This document shows positions 8,904 to 19,544 of a DNA stretch of 25,137 bases, piece after piece. Position 1 is the stretch's first letter. Each line of letters starts with the position of its first letter. This stretch comes from Euprymna scolopes. Taxonomy: Eukaryota; Mollusca; Cephalopoda; Sepiida; Sepiolidae. The translations under genes and the position numbers were made by a program. The notes beneath the pieces are model-generated. The model had not been told where the DNA came from, ran no database searches, and was given only the letters and a program-made list of their open reading frames with translations. The stretch covers positions 61,976,155 to 62,001,291 of the forward strand of contig CM044497.1 of assembly GCA_024364805.1 (NCBI GenBank), written 5' to 3'.

Positions 8904-9489
8904 AATATTAGCAACGTTGTTGGACGGATAAATCTAAAACTGTGTATGGATATGCAGCGCGTACATTTTATTCATTTCTCCGCAATAACAAATTCGTTAA
9001 TGACTTTTTTCCTTCAAGGTCGAACGTAGTCGCCCGGTTAATGCCACTGGACAGCACGCGTCAGTCATCGTGAAAAAATAACATCGACCAACTGAAAACA
9101 AAACAACATAATACATTATCTGTTTTTTATTTCTATATTTTCTTTTTTTCTAATCAATAATTAACGAATTAATTAACAGACAAAACATTAAGAGCCTAAT
9201 TACAAGCATAACTACCACCGGTCACAGAACCCCCCGGGGATTCCGGCTTCTTCAAAAATTTAATTCAATCAGTCTTTTATTTTAAGAATGGACAGTTCAT
9301 TACGTAAAGAAGAAAACAGGAAACAGAAAATGTCTTTAGCCGTAAATTTATTTGTCTCTTGTAATTAGATAATCAAAAACAATTCAAAACAAATCAATAA
9401 ATTGTAATTTTTTTCATTAAAATTATGATTTTCATTCTATTGCCCGAAAACACAAATGAAGTAAAAGTCTGATTTAAATGACAAATTAT
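8904..9489. other. Non-coding AT-rich stretch
   Basis: No gene seen. If the flanking candidate exons are real, this is the space between two convergent 3' ends. An AATAAA on the minus strand lies near 9348, about 140 bases past the minus-strand stop, and could serve as a polyadenylation signal. Confidence 0.35.
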
Positions 9490-9689
9490 TTATGAAGAGC
9501 CAAATATTTCGGCATTACCTTGCTCTTTATCGAGAACGAACCTCATACAATCATGCATAATTTTTGCTCTATTATGGCCACTCTTTCCTAATAGTAATAG
9601 GGACTGAGCTAATATTAATGTTAAACTACACACCTTACTAAGCTTTGATGAAAATTCAGGAGAAAGAGGTCCCCAAGATTCGTTGTCTT
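9490..9689 (-). CDS. Candidate terminal exon of an unrecognised host gene
   Basis: The minus-strand frame here encodes about 66 residues, with the words SWGPLSPEFSSKLSKV and GHNRAKIMHDCMRFVLDKEQ, ending at TAA at 9490-9492. The middle (SLTLILAQSLLLLGK) is hydrophobic and helix-like. An AG at 9690-9691 would start the exon in the phase left by the donor at 10733-10734. The frame is also open upstream to an ATG at 9709-9711, so a short independent start cannot be excluded. The pyrimidine tract before the acceptor is weak. The sequence is complex and not repeat-derived, which argues for real coding. I recognise no family. Confidence 0.35.
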
Positions 9690-9711
9690 CTGGTTGCATT
9701 AGCTTTCGCAT

Positions 9712-10732
9712 GAAACAATCACAAATGTGTCATGTAACAGAGCGCGTATGGGCGAGTGTAAGAGAATCAGCAGCAGCCGAAGGATGGCTGGTTAACGAAA
9801 ATATTAGCAGAAAAAGCTGTTAAAGCACAAACTAACAAGTGTGCGCCAGATTACGTCACAAAAAAACGAAGGGAAAATGCACCACGTCGTCGAGGAGAGA
9901 AGAAAAGTGTTCTCGGGCAAGATGGACGTGAGAATACGAGGGCGAGAAAGCGGCAGCGGCAGATGGTAGAGGGGACAAAATCTTTTAAAAAGCACATGTG
10001 TTTAGGAAGAGATTTTAGAAAAATAATGAAATGCGTTGTTTTGGAAGAACAACGAATAAATAACTTTTCTTTTTATTTGTTTGGTCCTTTGTGGCGGTAC
10101 CGAACAGAGTGCGGGTCCCAGAGGTTTGTGCTATAACGACACAGTTAAAAAATAACGACTACGTTGTAGTGATACACGAGACTAATAACTTACCGGAAGT
10201 AGAAATGTTACTTCTGTGTCATTCTTTCGTGTGTCTGCTAAAAAAAAGAACCTTCGAATTCAACTAATAAGACTTTCTGTTCTCTGCGTCGGGGTTTAAC
10301 ACTTGCAATTCTGCAGATTATCGAATAACAACTACGAAAGAGGCCTTTATAAAAACCGGACAATCATGAGACATGATTTCCGTGAGATCTATACAAAACT
10401 CTGCTTCGTTTAAGAAACAAATAAAAACCTTTTACTCATACAAACTCTTCAAAAGTTGCTGGATATAGCGTTAAAATACGTCGAGATTTTCCATTTTGTG
10501 AGTTTTCGAGAATGCACACACTATTTACTATTGCTGCCAACTCTATTCTGACTCAAGCTTCTATTAACTCATATGATCCTAACTATGGGATAAATGATAA
10601 TCAAAATCTATTACTTAAAGCCTACTTACTAAGAACATTTCTGGAAATCTAAATTAAGTACCATGTCTAAAAATTTATGCATATTAAAGACATGAAACAA
10701 AAAAAAAATTATCAAATCAATTGTATTCGTGT
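9712..10732. other. Possible intron, no gene seen
   Basis: About 1 kb without a supported reading frame. If the two minus-strand exons belong together, this is their intron. The plus strand at 9840-9990 is purine-rich (GAGAG, GGCAGCGGCAG), which produces an open but unconvincing minus-strand frame. Confidence 0.3.
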
Positions 10733-10734
10733 AC

Positions 10735-11112
10735 CTGTAATGACTATCACCCCTGGCGAGTTAATCCAGCTTTTACCCGGGTGGTACAGCGTTACTGATA
10801 ATCGCAGTCCATCTTTGCAAATTCCGAATGAATTCACGTGATAAGGATAATATATTAAAAAATGTACTGTGGATCTGATAATGTCGCTAAGTCGCTTTTG
10901 GTTGTCGCCACACAGCTCACTACCACGTTTCTGCAAACAAGATAATGAATCGTAAGAAGATCCTCGAGGATAAGCTTTCCCTCTGAATGTCGAAAAAGAG
11001 GTAAATAAAAGAGCTTTAATAAAAGACGATAAATTGTCTTCATAAAAATGTTTCCTCGTTGATTTAGATATTAAATGATTAAAGAGTTGTTTTGCCACCA
11101 AGACATCGGGTA
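10735..11112 (-). CDS. Candidate internal exon of an unrecognised host gene
   Basis: The minus-strand frame is open for about 126 codons, unusual in such AT-rich DNA. It has a complex composition: words include KHFYEDNLSSFIKALLFTSF, RLSDIIRSTVHFLIYYP and GLRLSVTLYHPGKSWINSPG. It ends at ACAG|GTACAC, a plausible 5' splice site with GT at 10733-10734, leaving phase 1. This matches an acceptor at 9690, giving a joined C-terminus that reads VIVITEDNESWG across the junction. No start codon fits well, so the frame is probably an internal exon. Its upstream edge is lost against the (TTA)n tract, where I see no good acceptor. I recognise no domain or family. A frameshifted pseudogene is the main alternative. 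Confidence 0.35.
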
Positions 11113-11130
11113 AACTTTGCTTGCAATTTG

Positions 11131-12087
<957 letters not shown>

Positions 12088-12093
12088 TATATA

Positions 12094-12149
<56 letters not shown>

Positions 12150-12150
12150 T
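12088..12150. repeat. (AT)n microsatellite
   Basis: AT dinucleotide run with GT and CAT interruptions, between Helitron-like copies 1 and 2. Confidence 0.9.
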
Positions 12151-12151
12151 A

Positions 12152-12558
12152 CTAGCATGGGTGCCCGGCGTTGCCCGGGTGTTTGGAGGTTTATGTTGAG
12201 CAAAAAAAACGGTAATTTTTTTTTAAAATTGACCCCTATTATGACCCCTTAATATTAATAGTTTTGGGCTCAAATCAAGTTATTAAGTTAGATCCATGTC
12301 GAAGGTACTTATATAAAACATTTTAAGTGTTTAGACCCAAAATTGTCGGAAGAGTTTGGTAGAGTTCTCAAAGGCGAAATCGTTGATCTTCGACCCATTA
12401 ACAGTCAAATTTCTGGCCGAAAACCGTTCAAATAGATTTTTCCAAATCTCAGTACCATGTATATCAAATTTTGAGTCTGTAGACTTAAAATTAAGAGAGT
12501 TATTGCGTAGGGAAATGTAAAACCCACACAGACACACAGACACTTTTACTTTTATAGA
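12152..12558 (-). mobile_element. Helitron-like array, copy 2
   Basis: CTAG at 12152-12155 is followed by the hairpin CCCGGCGTTGCCCGGG, two modules, a CACAGACACACAGACAC stretch, and CTTTTATAGA, the reverse complement of the TC 5' end. About 407 bp, with no coding. TATA follows before copy 3. Confidence 0.75.
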
Positions 12559-12562
12559 TATA

Positions 12563-12888
12563 CTGGTATGGGTGTCCGGCGGTTCCCGGGTGTTTTGAGA
12601 TTACGTTGAGCAAAAAAAAAAAAAAAAATAAACCAAGTCAATTGTTTTAAATTTGACCCCTATTAGACCGCTTAACACTTATTGTTTTTGGCTCAAATAA
12701 ATATATTAAGTAAGATCTATGTCCAAGGAATTTATATCTAAAATTTCAAGTGTTCAGATACAAAATTGTCGGAGGAGTTTGGTAGAGTTCTCAAAGGTCA
12801 AATTGTTTAAAATTGACCCCTTAACAGCCAAAATCCTGGCCGAAAACCGACAGACACACTAATACACAGATATGTTCACTTTTATAGA
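12563..12888 (-). mobile_element. Helitron-like array, copy 3, internally shortened
   Basis: The terminus is CTGG in place of CTAG, with an altered hairpin (GTCCGGCGGTTCCCGGG). The module with CTCAGTACC is missing, so the copy is about 326 bp. It ends with TTCACTTTTATAGA and is separated from copy 4 by TATA. Confidence 0.7.
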
Positions 12889-12892
12889 TATA

Positions 12893-13308
12893 CTAGCATT
12901 TCAGCCCGGTGTTGCCCGGTTGTTTGGAGGTGTATGCTAGGCAAAAAAAAGAAGAAGATACTATTAATGCCCCTTAACATTTATTGTTTAGAGATCAAAT
13001 CAAGTTATGAAGTTAGATGCATGTCCAAGGGACTTATATCTAAAATTTCAAGTGTTTATACCCGAAATTATCGGAGCAGTTTGGTAGAGTACTTAAAAGT
13101 CAAAGCGTTGAACTTTGACCCCGTAACAGCCAAATATCTGGCCGAAAACTAATCGCATAGATTTTTTCAAATCTTAGTATCCTGTATATCAAATGTCGAG
13201 TCTGTAGACTAAAAATTCACAGAGTTATTTCGTCGGGAAATGTACATAGACAGACAGACAGAAAGACAGATGGACAGACAGACACACAGACACGTTCACA
13301 TTTATAGC
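12893..13308 (-). mobile_element. Helitron-like array, copy 4
   Basis: CTAG at 12893-12896, then ATTTCAGCCCGG with a slightly altered hairpin, two modules and a GACAGACA-rich tract. The 5' end is TTTATAGC in place of TTTATAGA. It directly abuts the dispersed segment copy 2, as the element at 225-1121 abuts copy 1. Confidence 0.7.
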
Positions 13309-13310
13309 TA

Positions 13311-13629
13311 TACATAAATATATATGGAAAAAATTTTGTGTTTACTGTAAACTTTTTACGCAAATATTATTCAAGTATAAATCATGTAGAATATCTGCAT
13401 GAATATAACTACAGATTATCATCCCATCAGAAAACTGAACATTTTGTAGGGAATTTATTTAAATAAATGTTTAAAAGAATATGCAAATTTGCTAGATATT
13501 TTGCTAGTGAATGCAATTCTACAACCCATATATAAGAAAATTGTATTTCTTTTTAAATAAATAGAAAAGAGGGGTTTTAATATGAATATCAATACACACA
13601 AAAGAAAAACGAATTCATAGGAGTATAGA
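13311..13629 (+). repeat. Dispersed segment, copy 2, uninterrupted (empty site)
   Basis: About 320 bp matching 1165-1442 and then 3442-3502 without a break. At 13555-13570 it reads AAATAAATAGAAAAGAGGGG, where copy 1 carries 2 kb of U2-like array. It lies between Helitron-like copies 4 and 5. Nothing coding is seen. Confidence 0.8.
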
Positions 13630-13633
13630 TAGA

Positions 13634-14048
13634 CTAGGACTTCAGCCCGGCGTTGCCCGGGTGTTTGGAGGGGTATGTTGAGCAAAAATAAAAACGCGGT
13701 CAATTTATTTTAAACTTTGACCTCTATTATCACACTATAACATTTATTATTTTGGGCGCAAATCAAGTTATTTAGTTAGATCTATGTCCAAGGAACCTAT
13801 ATCTAAAATTTCAAGTGTTTGGACCCAAACTTGTCGGAGGAGTTTGGTAGAGTTCTACAAATGTCAAATCCTTTAACTTTGATCCCTAAACAGCCACATT
13901 TCTGGCTCAAAACCGATCACAAATATTTTTCCAAATCTCAGTACCCTGTATATTAAATTTCGAGTCTGTAGACTTAAAATTGGCTGACTTATTGCGTAGG
14001 GAAATGTACACACAGACACACACGAAGACGCGTTCACTTTTATATTTA
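13634..14048 (-). mobile_element. Helitron-like array, copy 5
   Basis: CTAG at 13634-13637 and an intact hairpin CCCGGCGTTGCCCGGG. Two modules follow, then a CACAGACACACACGAAGAC stretch. The 5' end is altered to TTTATATTTA. About 415 bp. Confidence 0.7.
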
Positions 14049-14050
14049 TA

Positions 14051-14108
14051 CTAGCCTGGGTGCCCACAGACATATAAACAGACACACAGACATGTTCACT
14101 TTTATAGA
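14051..14108 (-). mobile_element. Helitron-like array, copy 6, 58-bp remnant
   Basis: CTAG, the start of the hairpin (GGGTGCCC), then directly the GACACACAGACATG stretch and TTCACTTTTATAGA. Both termini are kept while nearly the whole body is missing. Confidence 0.65.
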
Positions 14109-14112
14109 TATA

Positions 14113-14529
14113 CTAGCATTTCAGCCCGGCGTTGCCCGGGTACTTGGAGATGTATGCTGAGCAAAAATAAAAACGGTCCAATTTTTTTAACTTTGACCCA
14201 TATTATGACCCCTTAAAAGTTATTGCTTTGCGCTCAAATCAAGTCATTACGTTAGATCCATATCCAAGGAACCTATATCTAAAATTTCAAGTTTGTAGAC
14301 CCAAAATTATTGGAGGAGTTTGGTACGGTTTTCAAAGGTCAAATCGTGAACTTTGACCCCTTAACAGCGAATTTTTGGCTGAAAACCGATCACATCGATG
14401 TTCCTAAATCTCAATACGCTGTATATCAAATTTCGAGTACTGAGACTTAAAATTGAAATAGTTATTGCATGGGGAAATGTATACAGGGAGGCGGACACAG
14501 AGACACACAGACACGTTCACTTTTATAGA
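14113..14529 (-). mobile_element. Helitron-like array, copy 7
   Basis: CTAG at 14113-14116, an intact hairpin CCCGGCGTTGCCCGGG, two modules, a CACAGACAC tract and TTCACTTTTATAGA. About 417 bp. It is separated from copy 6 by TATA and followed by GATA repeats. Confidence 0.75.
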
Positions 14530-14632
14530 TATATATATAGATAGATAGATAGGTTGTTAGTATTATTATTATTATTATTGTTATTATTATTATTATTATT
14601 ATTTATGTTATTATTGTTGTTGTTGTTATTAT
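14530..14632. repeat. GATA and (TTA/TTG)n microsatellite
   Basis: Short TATAGATA repeats followed by about 70 bases of TTA, TTG and similar triplets. Confidence 0.85.
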
Positions 14633-15966
14633 AATCATCAAAATAAAAGTTGTGTCATATTCTAGTTGCACATGTCTTTAAGAAGACAAGTACATAAAAA
14701 ACTAAAAAATTAATATCATATTCTTTTACTGGTTAGAAAATAGGATTTGCTTTATTCAGACTACCATTGCTATGTTCGTTGTAATATAAACAAAGTGTCG
14801 GTTCCATTCGAAATCCCATACAAATCACACTAGAAATTTCTAAAATATCGATGCGATAACAGTATTTTCCATATATAAGCAAATATCCCGGTGTAAAAGA
14901 GTCCGGTGGGAGTAGATTATTTGTAGGGAAGTAGGGTTGCTACCTCCTCTTTAAGGAGAAGCAGAAATGTTGAAATAAATGTAATAAACTTTGTAAATAA
15001 AAAATATGTGAGGATGTTTTTGTAAAACACTCTGTAATTACATATAACGTTTCTGTTTGATTGTATATGTTACGCTATTTTAGATTCGAATATATTTAAC
15101 TTTTTAAAAAATGTTGTTCGTTAGTAAAATACTATATTGCTTAATAATAACAGCTTATTACCTATATAATACAGCAAACCCAATTCCCCCCTTTTATCAG
15201 TCACAATAAAGAAAGAACTGAACATTGTTCTCTACATTTCATTTTATTTAATTACAAAAAAACAAAACCCATTTAAAAACTTTTAACTACTGCATATTTA
15301 TTTTTCATTTTTTCTCTTCTCTTACATTTTATTTTATGTTTTAACAAAACCATTATGACAATGTAGGTTTCTATACCTGAGAGAAATTTCAATTTTTATG
15401 TATATTTTAATATTCGACTTCTAGGTTAAAAGTTTTGAAATTTAGATATCAAAACTTTTACTTTGAAGGGAAAAAGTGTCCTATCAGGACAGATTTCCTC
15501 TATAACTATGAAGAAATTAACATTTCTAAAGCAAAATAACATAATTAACCAAACATAATAATTTATAAATATACTATATAATGAAAATATTTATTAATAG
15601 AATTAAATATTATAATAAAATAATAATACTTGAAATATTATATAATAAAATAAAATATAAAATATAATGCAAAAATAAATATTAATAATAGGTAAATTAA
15701 AATAAAATATAACATAACATAAATAAAATTACTTTAATATTAGAAAATGAAAATATCTTTTTAAGCATTTCTACAAACTTTTAAAATGTAACTGAAAAAT
15801 TATTCTTCTTTCGTTAGTTCCAGAAGGTTCCTGGAACATTCTCTTACGATTACTATAAATAGAAGTATATGCGTTTGTGAAACCAGTTATTGATTCGTAC
15901 ACCAAATGAAATGGAGGCAAACTTGGGGCGACATTTTTGCTAAAGTAAATCACCTCCGGCCACTAA
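14633..15966. other. AT-rich sequence with a 12-bp inverted repeat and low-complexity tract
   Basis: No gene seen. TAAAAGTTTTGA (15427-15438) and TCAAAACTTTTA (15449-15460) form a perfect inverted repeat with a 10-base loop. From about 15540 to 15750 the sequence is almost pure A/T (AATAAAATAT-like) and of low complexity. Confidence 0.5.
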
Positions 15967-16346
15967 CTAGAAACTGAAATAGACCATAACCCTGAGAAGA
16001 CCTTCATGCCATACCCTCTCAAAAGCCTTAGCTATATCTAGAGCTACCGCTCTACCCTCTCCCGCTTTGTCCAGAGAATGGGATATACGCTCTGAGATTA
16101 CAGTCAGGATATCTGCTGTGGAACGGGCTTGCCTAAATTTATGTTGTTGGTCAGTCAGAAGTTTAGCATCTGTAAGGTGATGGACTAGAACTTCGTTAAT
16201 TATGGTCTCAAATATTTTGGCGAAGAGTGGGAGGAGGCTAATAGGGCGAAAATTTACTGGGTCAGTTCTTTCGCCAGAATTCTTGAAAACTGGTACTACA
16301 GAAGCAGTTTTCCAGCAGACAGGAAAACAAGATTCAATAATCATTC
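15967..16346 (-). pseudogene. LINE reverse transcriptase, N-terminal half (minus-strand LINE, part 2)
   Basis: The minus strand encodes the start of a non-LTR reverse transcriptase. Reading 5' to 3' it shows ESCFPVCWKTASVVPVFK, RTDPVNFRPISLLP, QARSTADILTVI and ALDIAKAFERVWHEGLL. The last carries the first catalytic Asp of motif A. The style (PVFK..., FRPISLLP, RVWHEGLL) suggests the CR1/Jockey/I group; RTE seems less likely. The coding ends near the low-coordinate edge before the palm YADD block, so the 3' part is missing. The missing upstream part lies at 17299-17565, beyond an inserted LINE. Normal function would be target-primed reverse transcription; this copy is dead. Confidence 0.8.
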
Positions 16347-17298
16347 GTTGACATCTATGCTGATGACACGACCATCTACGGCAACACATCAAAGGCTGTA
16401 AATGACAAAGTTCTCTCTGATTCTCTCTCCTCTGATCTCGAGCGCGTGGTCCAGTGGGGGAAGACGTGGCTTGTCACCTTTATTGCATCCAAAACCAACC
16501 CCCTATCCTTACATCATCAACGCTCTGATCCCCATCTGGCATCAATTGGGATGGATGACGCTCGTCTGGGTCAGGCCCCGTGTTTTGACAAGCTTCTGGG
16601 TTTGACCTTTACTCCTGATCTGAAATAGAACAAGTACATCAAGTCTGTTGCCAAGGTCGCTGGAAAGATGGTGGGATCCTTCTACCGCTCCAAAGATATC
16701 TCACTACTGATGCAATTCTCTATCTATATAAAAGCCCAGTACGTCCAAGGATGGAATACTGTTGCCATATCTAGGCAGGAGCTACTAAAAACAGCCTATC
16801 CTGCCTTGACAGAGTACAAAATAGACTTCGTGGCTTAGTGGGGGGTGCCCTTTTCTCTACCCTGCAACCTCTCTCCCACAGAAAAGACTTTGCGAGCCTA
16901 TCTTTGTTTTATCGTTATTTTCATGGCAGGTGCTCGTCTGAACTCCAATCTCTGGTCCCCCCTCGACAATTTTTCACGAAAAACACCCTTCTAGCTGAAT
17001 CCACTGTGAAAAATTTCCCCCACTCTATATCTGTGCCTAAATCAAAACGCGGATTCCATGAACAAAGCTTCTTTCTTAGAACTGCACGCCTGTGGAACTC
17101 TGTTCTGTCTGCCTGTTTCCCACCGGACTACAACTTGGATGTGTTCAAGTCCAACGTTAACAAATTCCTAATGAACCGCCCCCTTAAGTAAACAATTCGT
17201 CAAATCTCCACACTAACGTAATCTACTTGCAATAACCCTTATCCCTGAGTGGCTTCCGGGCCTTGATAAGTGGTGATCACTGTGTAAAAAAAAATGTA
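16347..17298 (+). pseudogene. LINE reverse transcriptase, YADD to C-terminus, with 3' tail
   Basis: From GTT at 16347 the plus strand reads VDIYADDTTIYGN, the catalytic YADD block of a non-LTR reverse transcriptase. The connection and C-terminal regions follow, including QSLVPPRQFFTKNT and FFLRTARLWNSVLSACFPPD, ending at TAA near 17189-17191. TAG at 16626-16628 breaks the first frame. Between there and 16838 the frame shifts: one frame gives a CPRMEYCCHIWAG-like region by similarity, and GALFSTLQPLSHRKDF resumes in the other. A short 3' UTR ends in TGTGTAAAAAAAAATG. The copy is 5' truncated at YADD, the usual outcome of incomplete LINE insertion. It may belong to the same family as the LINE it interrupts. 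Confidence 0.8.
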
Positions 17299-17565
17299 AA
17301 GTTTGGAGAGAATTGGAGCTACTTCGGCGGAGCACGTTTTTAATAGCACAGCCGAGATTATATCAGATCCACATGCTTTTGCAGTGTCAAGATTTTTATG
17401 ATAGCATGCACCATGGGTAGGGGTGATTTCCAGGGCGTCTAGAGTGGTATCTGTCCGCAAAAGAAAGTCAGGGAGGGGGTAGTTAGCAGAATCCAGTGTG
17501 GAGTTGTTGGCAAACCGGCAGGCAAGCATGTTAGCCTTCTCAGTTGGAGAACAACCTCATGATTG
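17299..17565 (-). pseudogene. LINE pre-RT/RT start (minus-strand LINE, part 1)
   Basis: The minus strand reads PTEKANMLACRFANNSTLD, then LEITPTHGACYHKNLDTAKA and LKTCSAEVAPILSKLY. This is the region directly before the reverse transcriptase core of CR1/Jockey-like LINEs. It stops at SKLY, and the next expected residues (ESCFPVCWK) are at 16346 and below, so the plus-strand LINE was inserted between these two codons. Upstream of about 17565 the similarity fades. Confidence 0.75.
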
Positions 17566-19376
17566 TTCGATTATACGCGATTATACACGTTTACAATTTT
17601 TATATGATTAAAAAATGACTAATAAGAATTAAAGATAATTCAATCTTATTCATCAATATTTCGTATAGACGAGACATACACACACACACACGCACACACA
17701 CACACACAGGAAACCCATGAGTAATCAGTTTTTAAAACTATTAAAAAAAAGTCACCTATTTTCATTATAAACAAAAGTTGGAAGCCTTTAAAGTGGAAAA
17801 CAGAAAGTTGTTTCTTGTTTTTAAACCGATTAGCTTATTTGATTTAAGACAGAAGACGTCGATAGACTAAACTGCATATTTTTCATAAAGTTTTTATTCA
17901 ACACACTATGCAAAAGAGAAGCAAGCGACCCGATGAAAATGTGTTGAAATATATACACCATGTTCATATTTTCCAGAAAGACGTTTCAATTTCCGTCCGC
18001 TCGACAAATTTATTAAATTTGTCACTTTGATTACATATACGTAAGCAAAATATCATCATTCTATGCAAGCTCTTCACCATCGCTATGGCAAAAAAGAAGA
18101 CTCATTATTATTTTGCTATATCTTAGAAAATGATAATAGACGAACCCATGCCAATTGTGTTGCAATATAAACATCAGATATGTGTAAGTGCTTCTTCCTC
18201 CCAGATAGAGGCAGAACAAATCAATTTTGTAATGAAAAGAATTGGTCGCTCATGTAATTTCATGTAATCTACTTTATAAAGCAATGCAACAGAAATAAGT
18301 TTTGTGCATACTATGATGCTGTAAAATACATTTTACAAATACAACTTTAATGTGTATGATGAAACAACCAAAAAACATAAAGTATTCAAAATAGTTTAAG
18401 GCGACTCAAAAGCTAATTGTAGAAAAGAGCTTTACTTCTTTCTCCGGTTTACTCTATTTAGCCTTGATTACTACCTTATAATGCTGACCGTTTAGAAGAA
18501 ACAAAAGCATTAGTGCCATTTTTTAATCTTTAGAATAAGTCGACCAAATATTGGACCTCATTCAACTCATTAGTCATCACTCTTATCATTATGTCAAAAA
18601 GGCAGGTCTATCATACTGAGTATTGCATTTTAGTTTATGGTAAAGCTGTCATAGATTGAAAATAGCAGAAAAAATGTTTTGCCAAGAACATAAACAGTTA
18701 ACGCTTAAAAATGCCCCCATATTAACCCTTCGAGCCACGCTACATATTATGGTTTGGAAAATTAGAGTAAAATACATATGTTACTGAAAGAAATTAATAA
18801 CTCAAGAAAAAAAAATAAAAAAGAAGCTAGTTACAATAAAATTGTTACGATTAATTGCTATCAATCAAAAACTATTAAAAACGCCGACAATATATATTAA
18901 AGCAAGCTGGACAACTAGCGTTGATCGGTCGTAAAATACACTTAAATATGAGATTTTCATTAATGCAGGCTTCGTGTTTATTATTATAGCGTCAATTCAC
19001 TATTGATTGTTATATTCCACCCAAGTGAATTGGTGATTTCAAAAGAAAAAAGTAAGCATGAATTGAAACAAAAACATATTGCGCTCTAGTCTTAGTTCCT
19101 ACTGTTTGAACTTTCGTCAGATGGATAAGAAATAATTAAATTTTAGCGTATAAATGTATATTTGCGCATGAGTACAAATAACACGTTCAGTCCACTTACA
19201 GCTGCCAGATGTACATTTTTTAAATGTTGACTCTTTAGCAGCTATTTTTAACGGGTCAAATCTAATAAAAGAATGGTCCTCAAAAAATGCAATCATTTTA
19301 CCAGCTTTGTGTAACTCTATGGTGTTGCGTTCCGAAGGAGATATACTTAAAAAAATGAATACAGACACACATAGTG

Positions 19377-19381
<5 letters not shown>
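17566..19381. other. AT-rich sequence with a (CA)n tract, no supported gene
   Basis: (CA)n runs from about 17670 to 17709 with a CG interruption. At 19117-19368 the minus strand is open for 83 codons (HKAGKMIAFFEDHSFIRFD, CKWTERVICTHAQ). It could be an exon or the edge of a decayed element, but there is no recognisable domain and no clear splice signal. Nothing else is supported. Confidence 0.4.
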
Positions 19382-19458
<77 letters not shown>

Positions 19459-19470
19459 TTATATATATAT
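19382..19470. repeat. (AT)n microsatellite
   Basis: A long AT dinucleotide run with one ACATTT interruption. The tyrosine-isoleucine frames over it are artefacts. Confidence 0.95.
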
Positions 19471-19544
19471 GCTGGATTATCTCACCACATATATAACTAC
19501 AATACTGCAGACGTCGGGTAAACTCTTAAAATTTTCTGGTCCCT

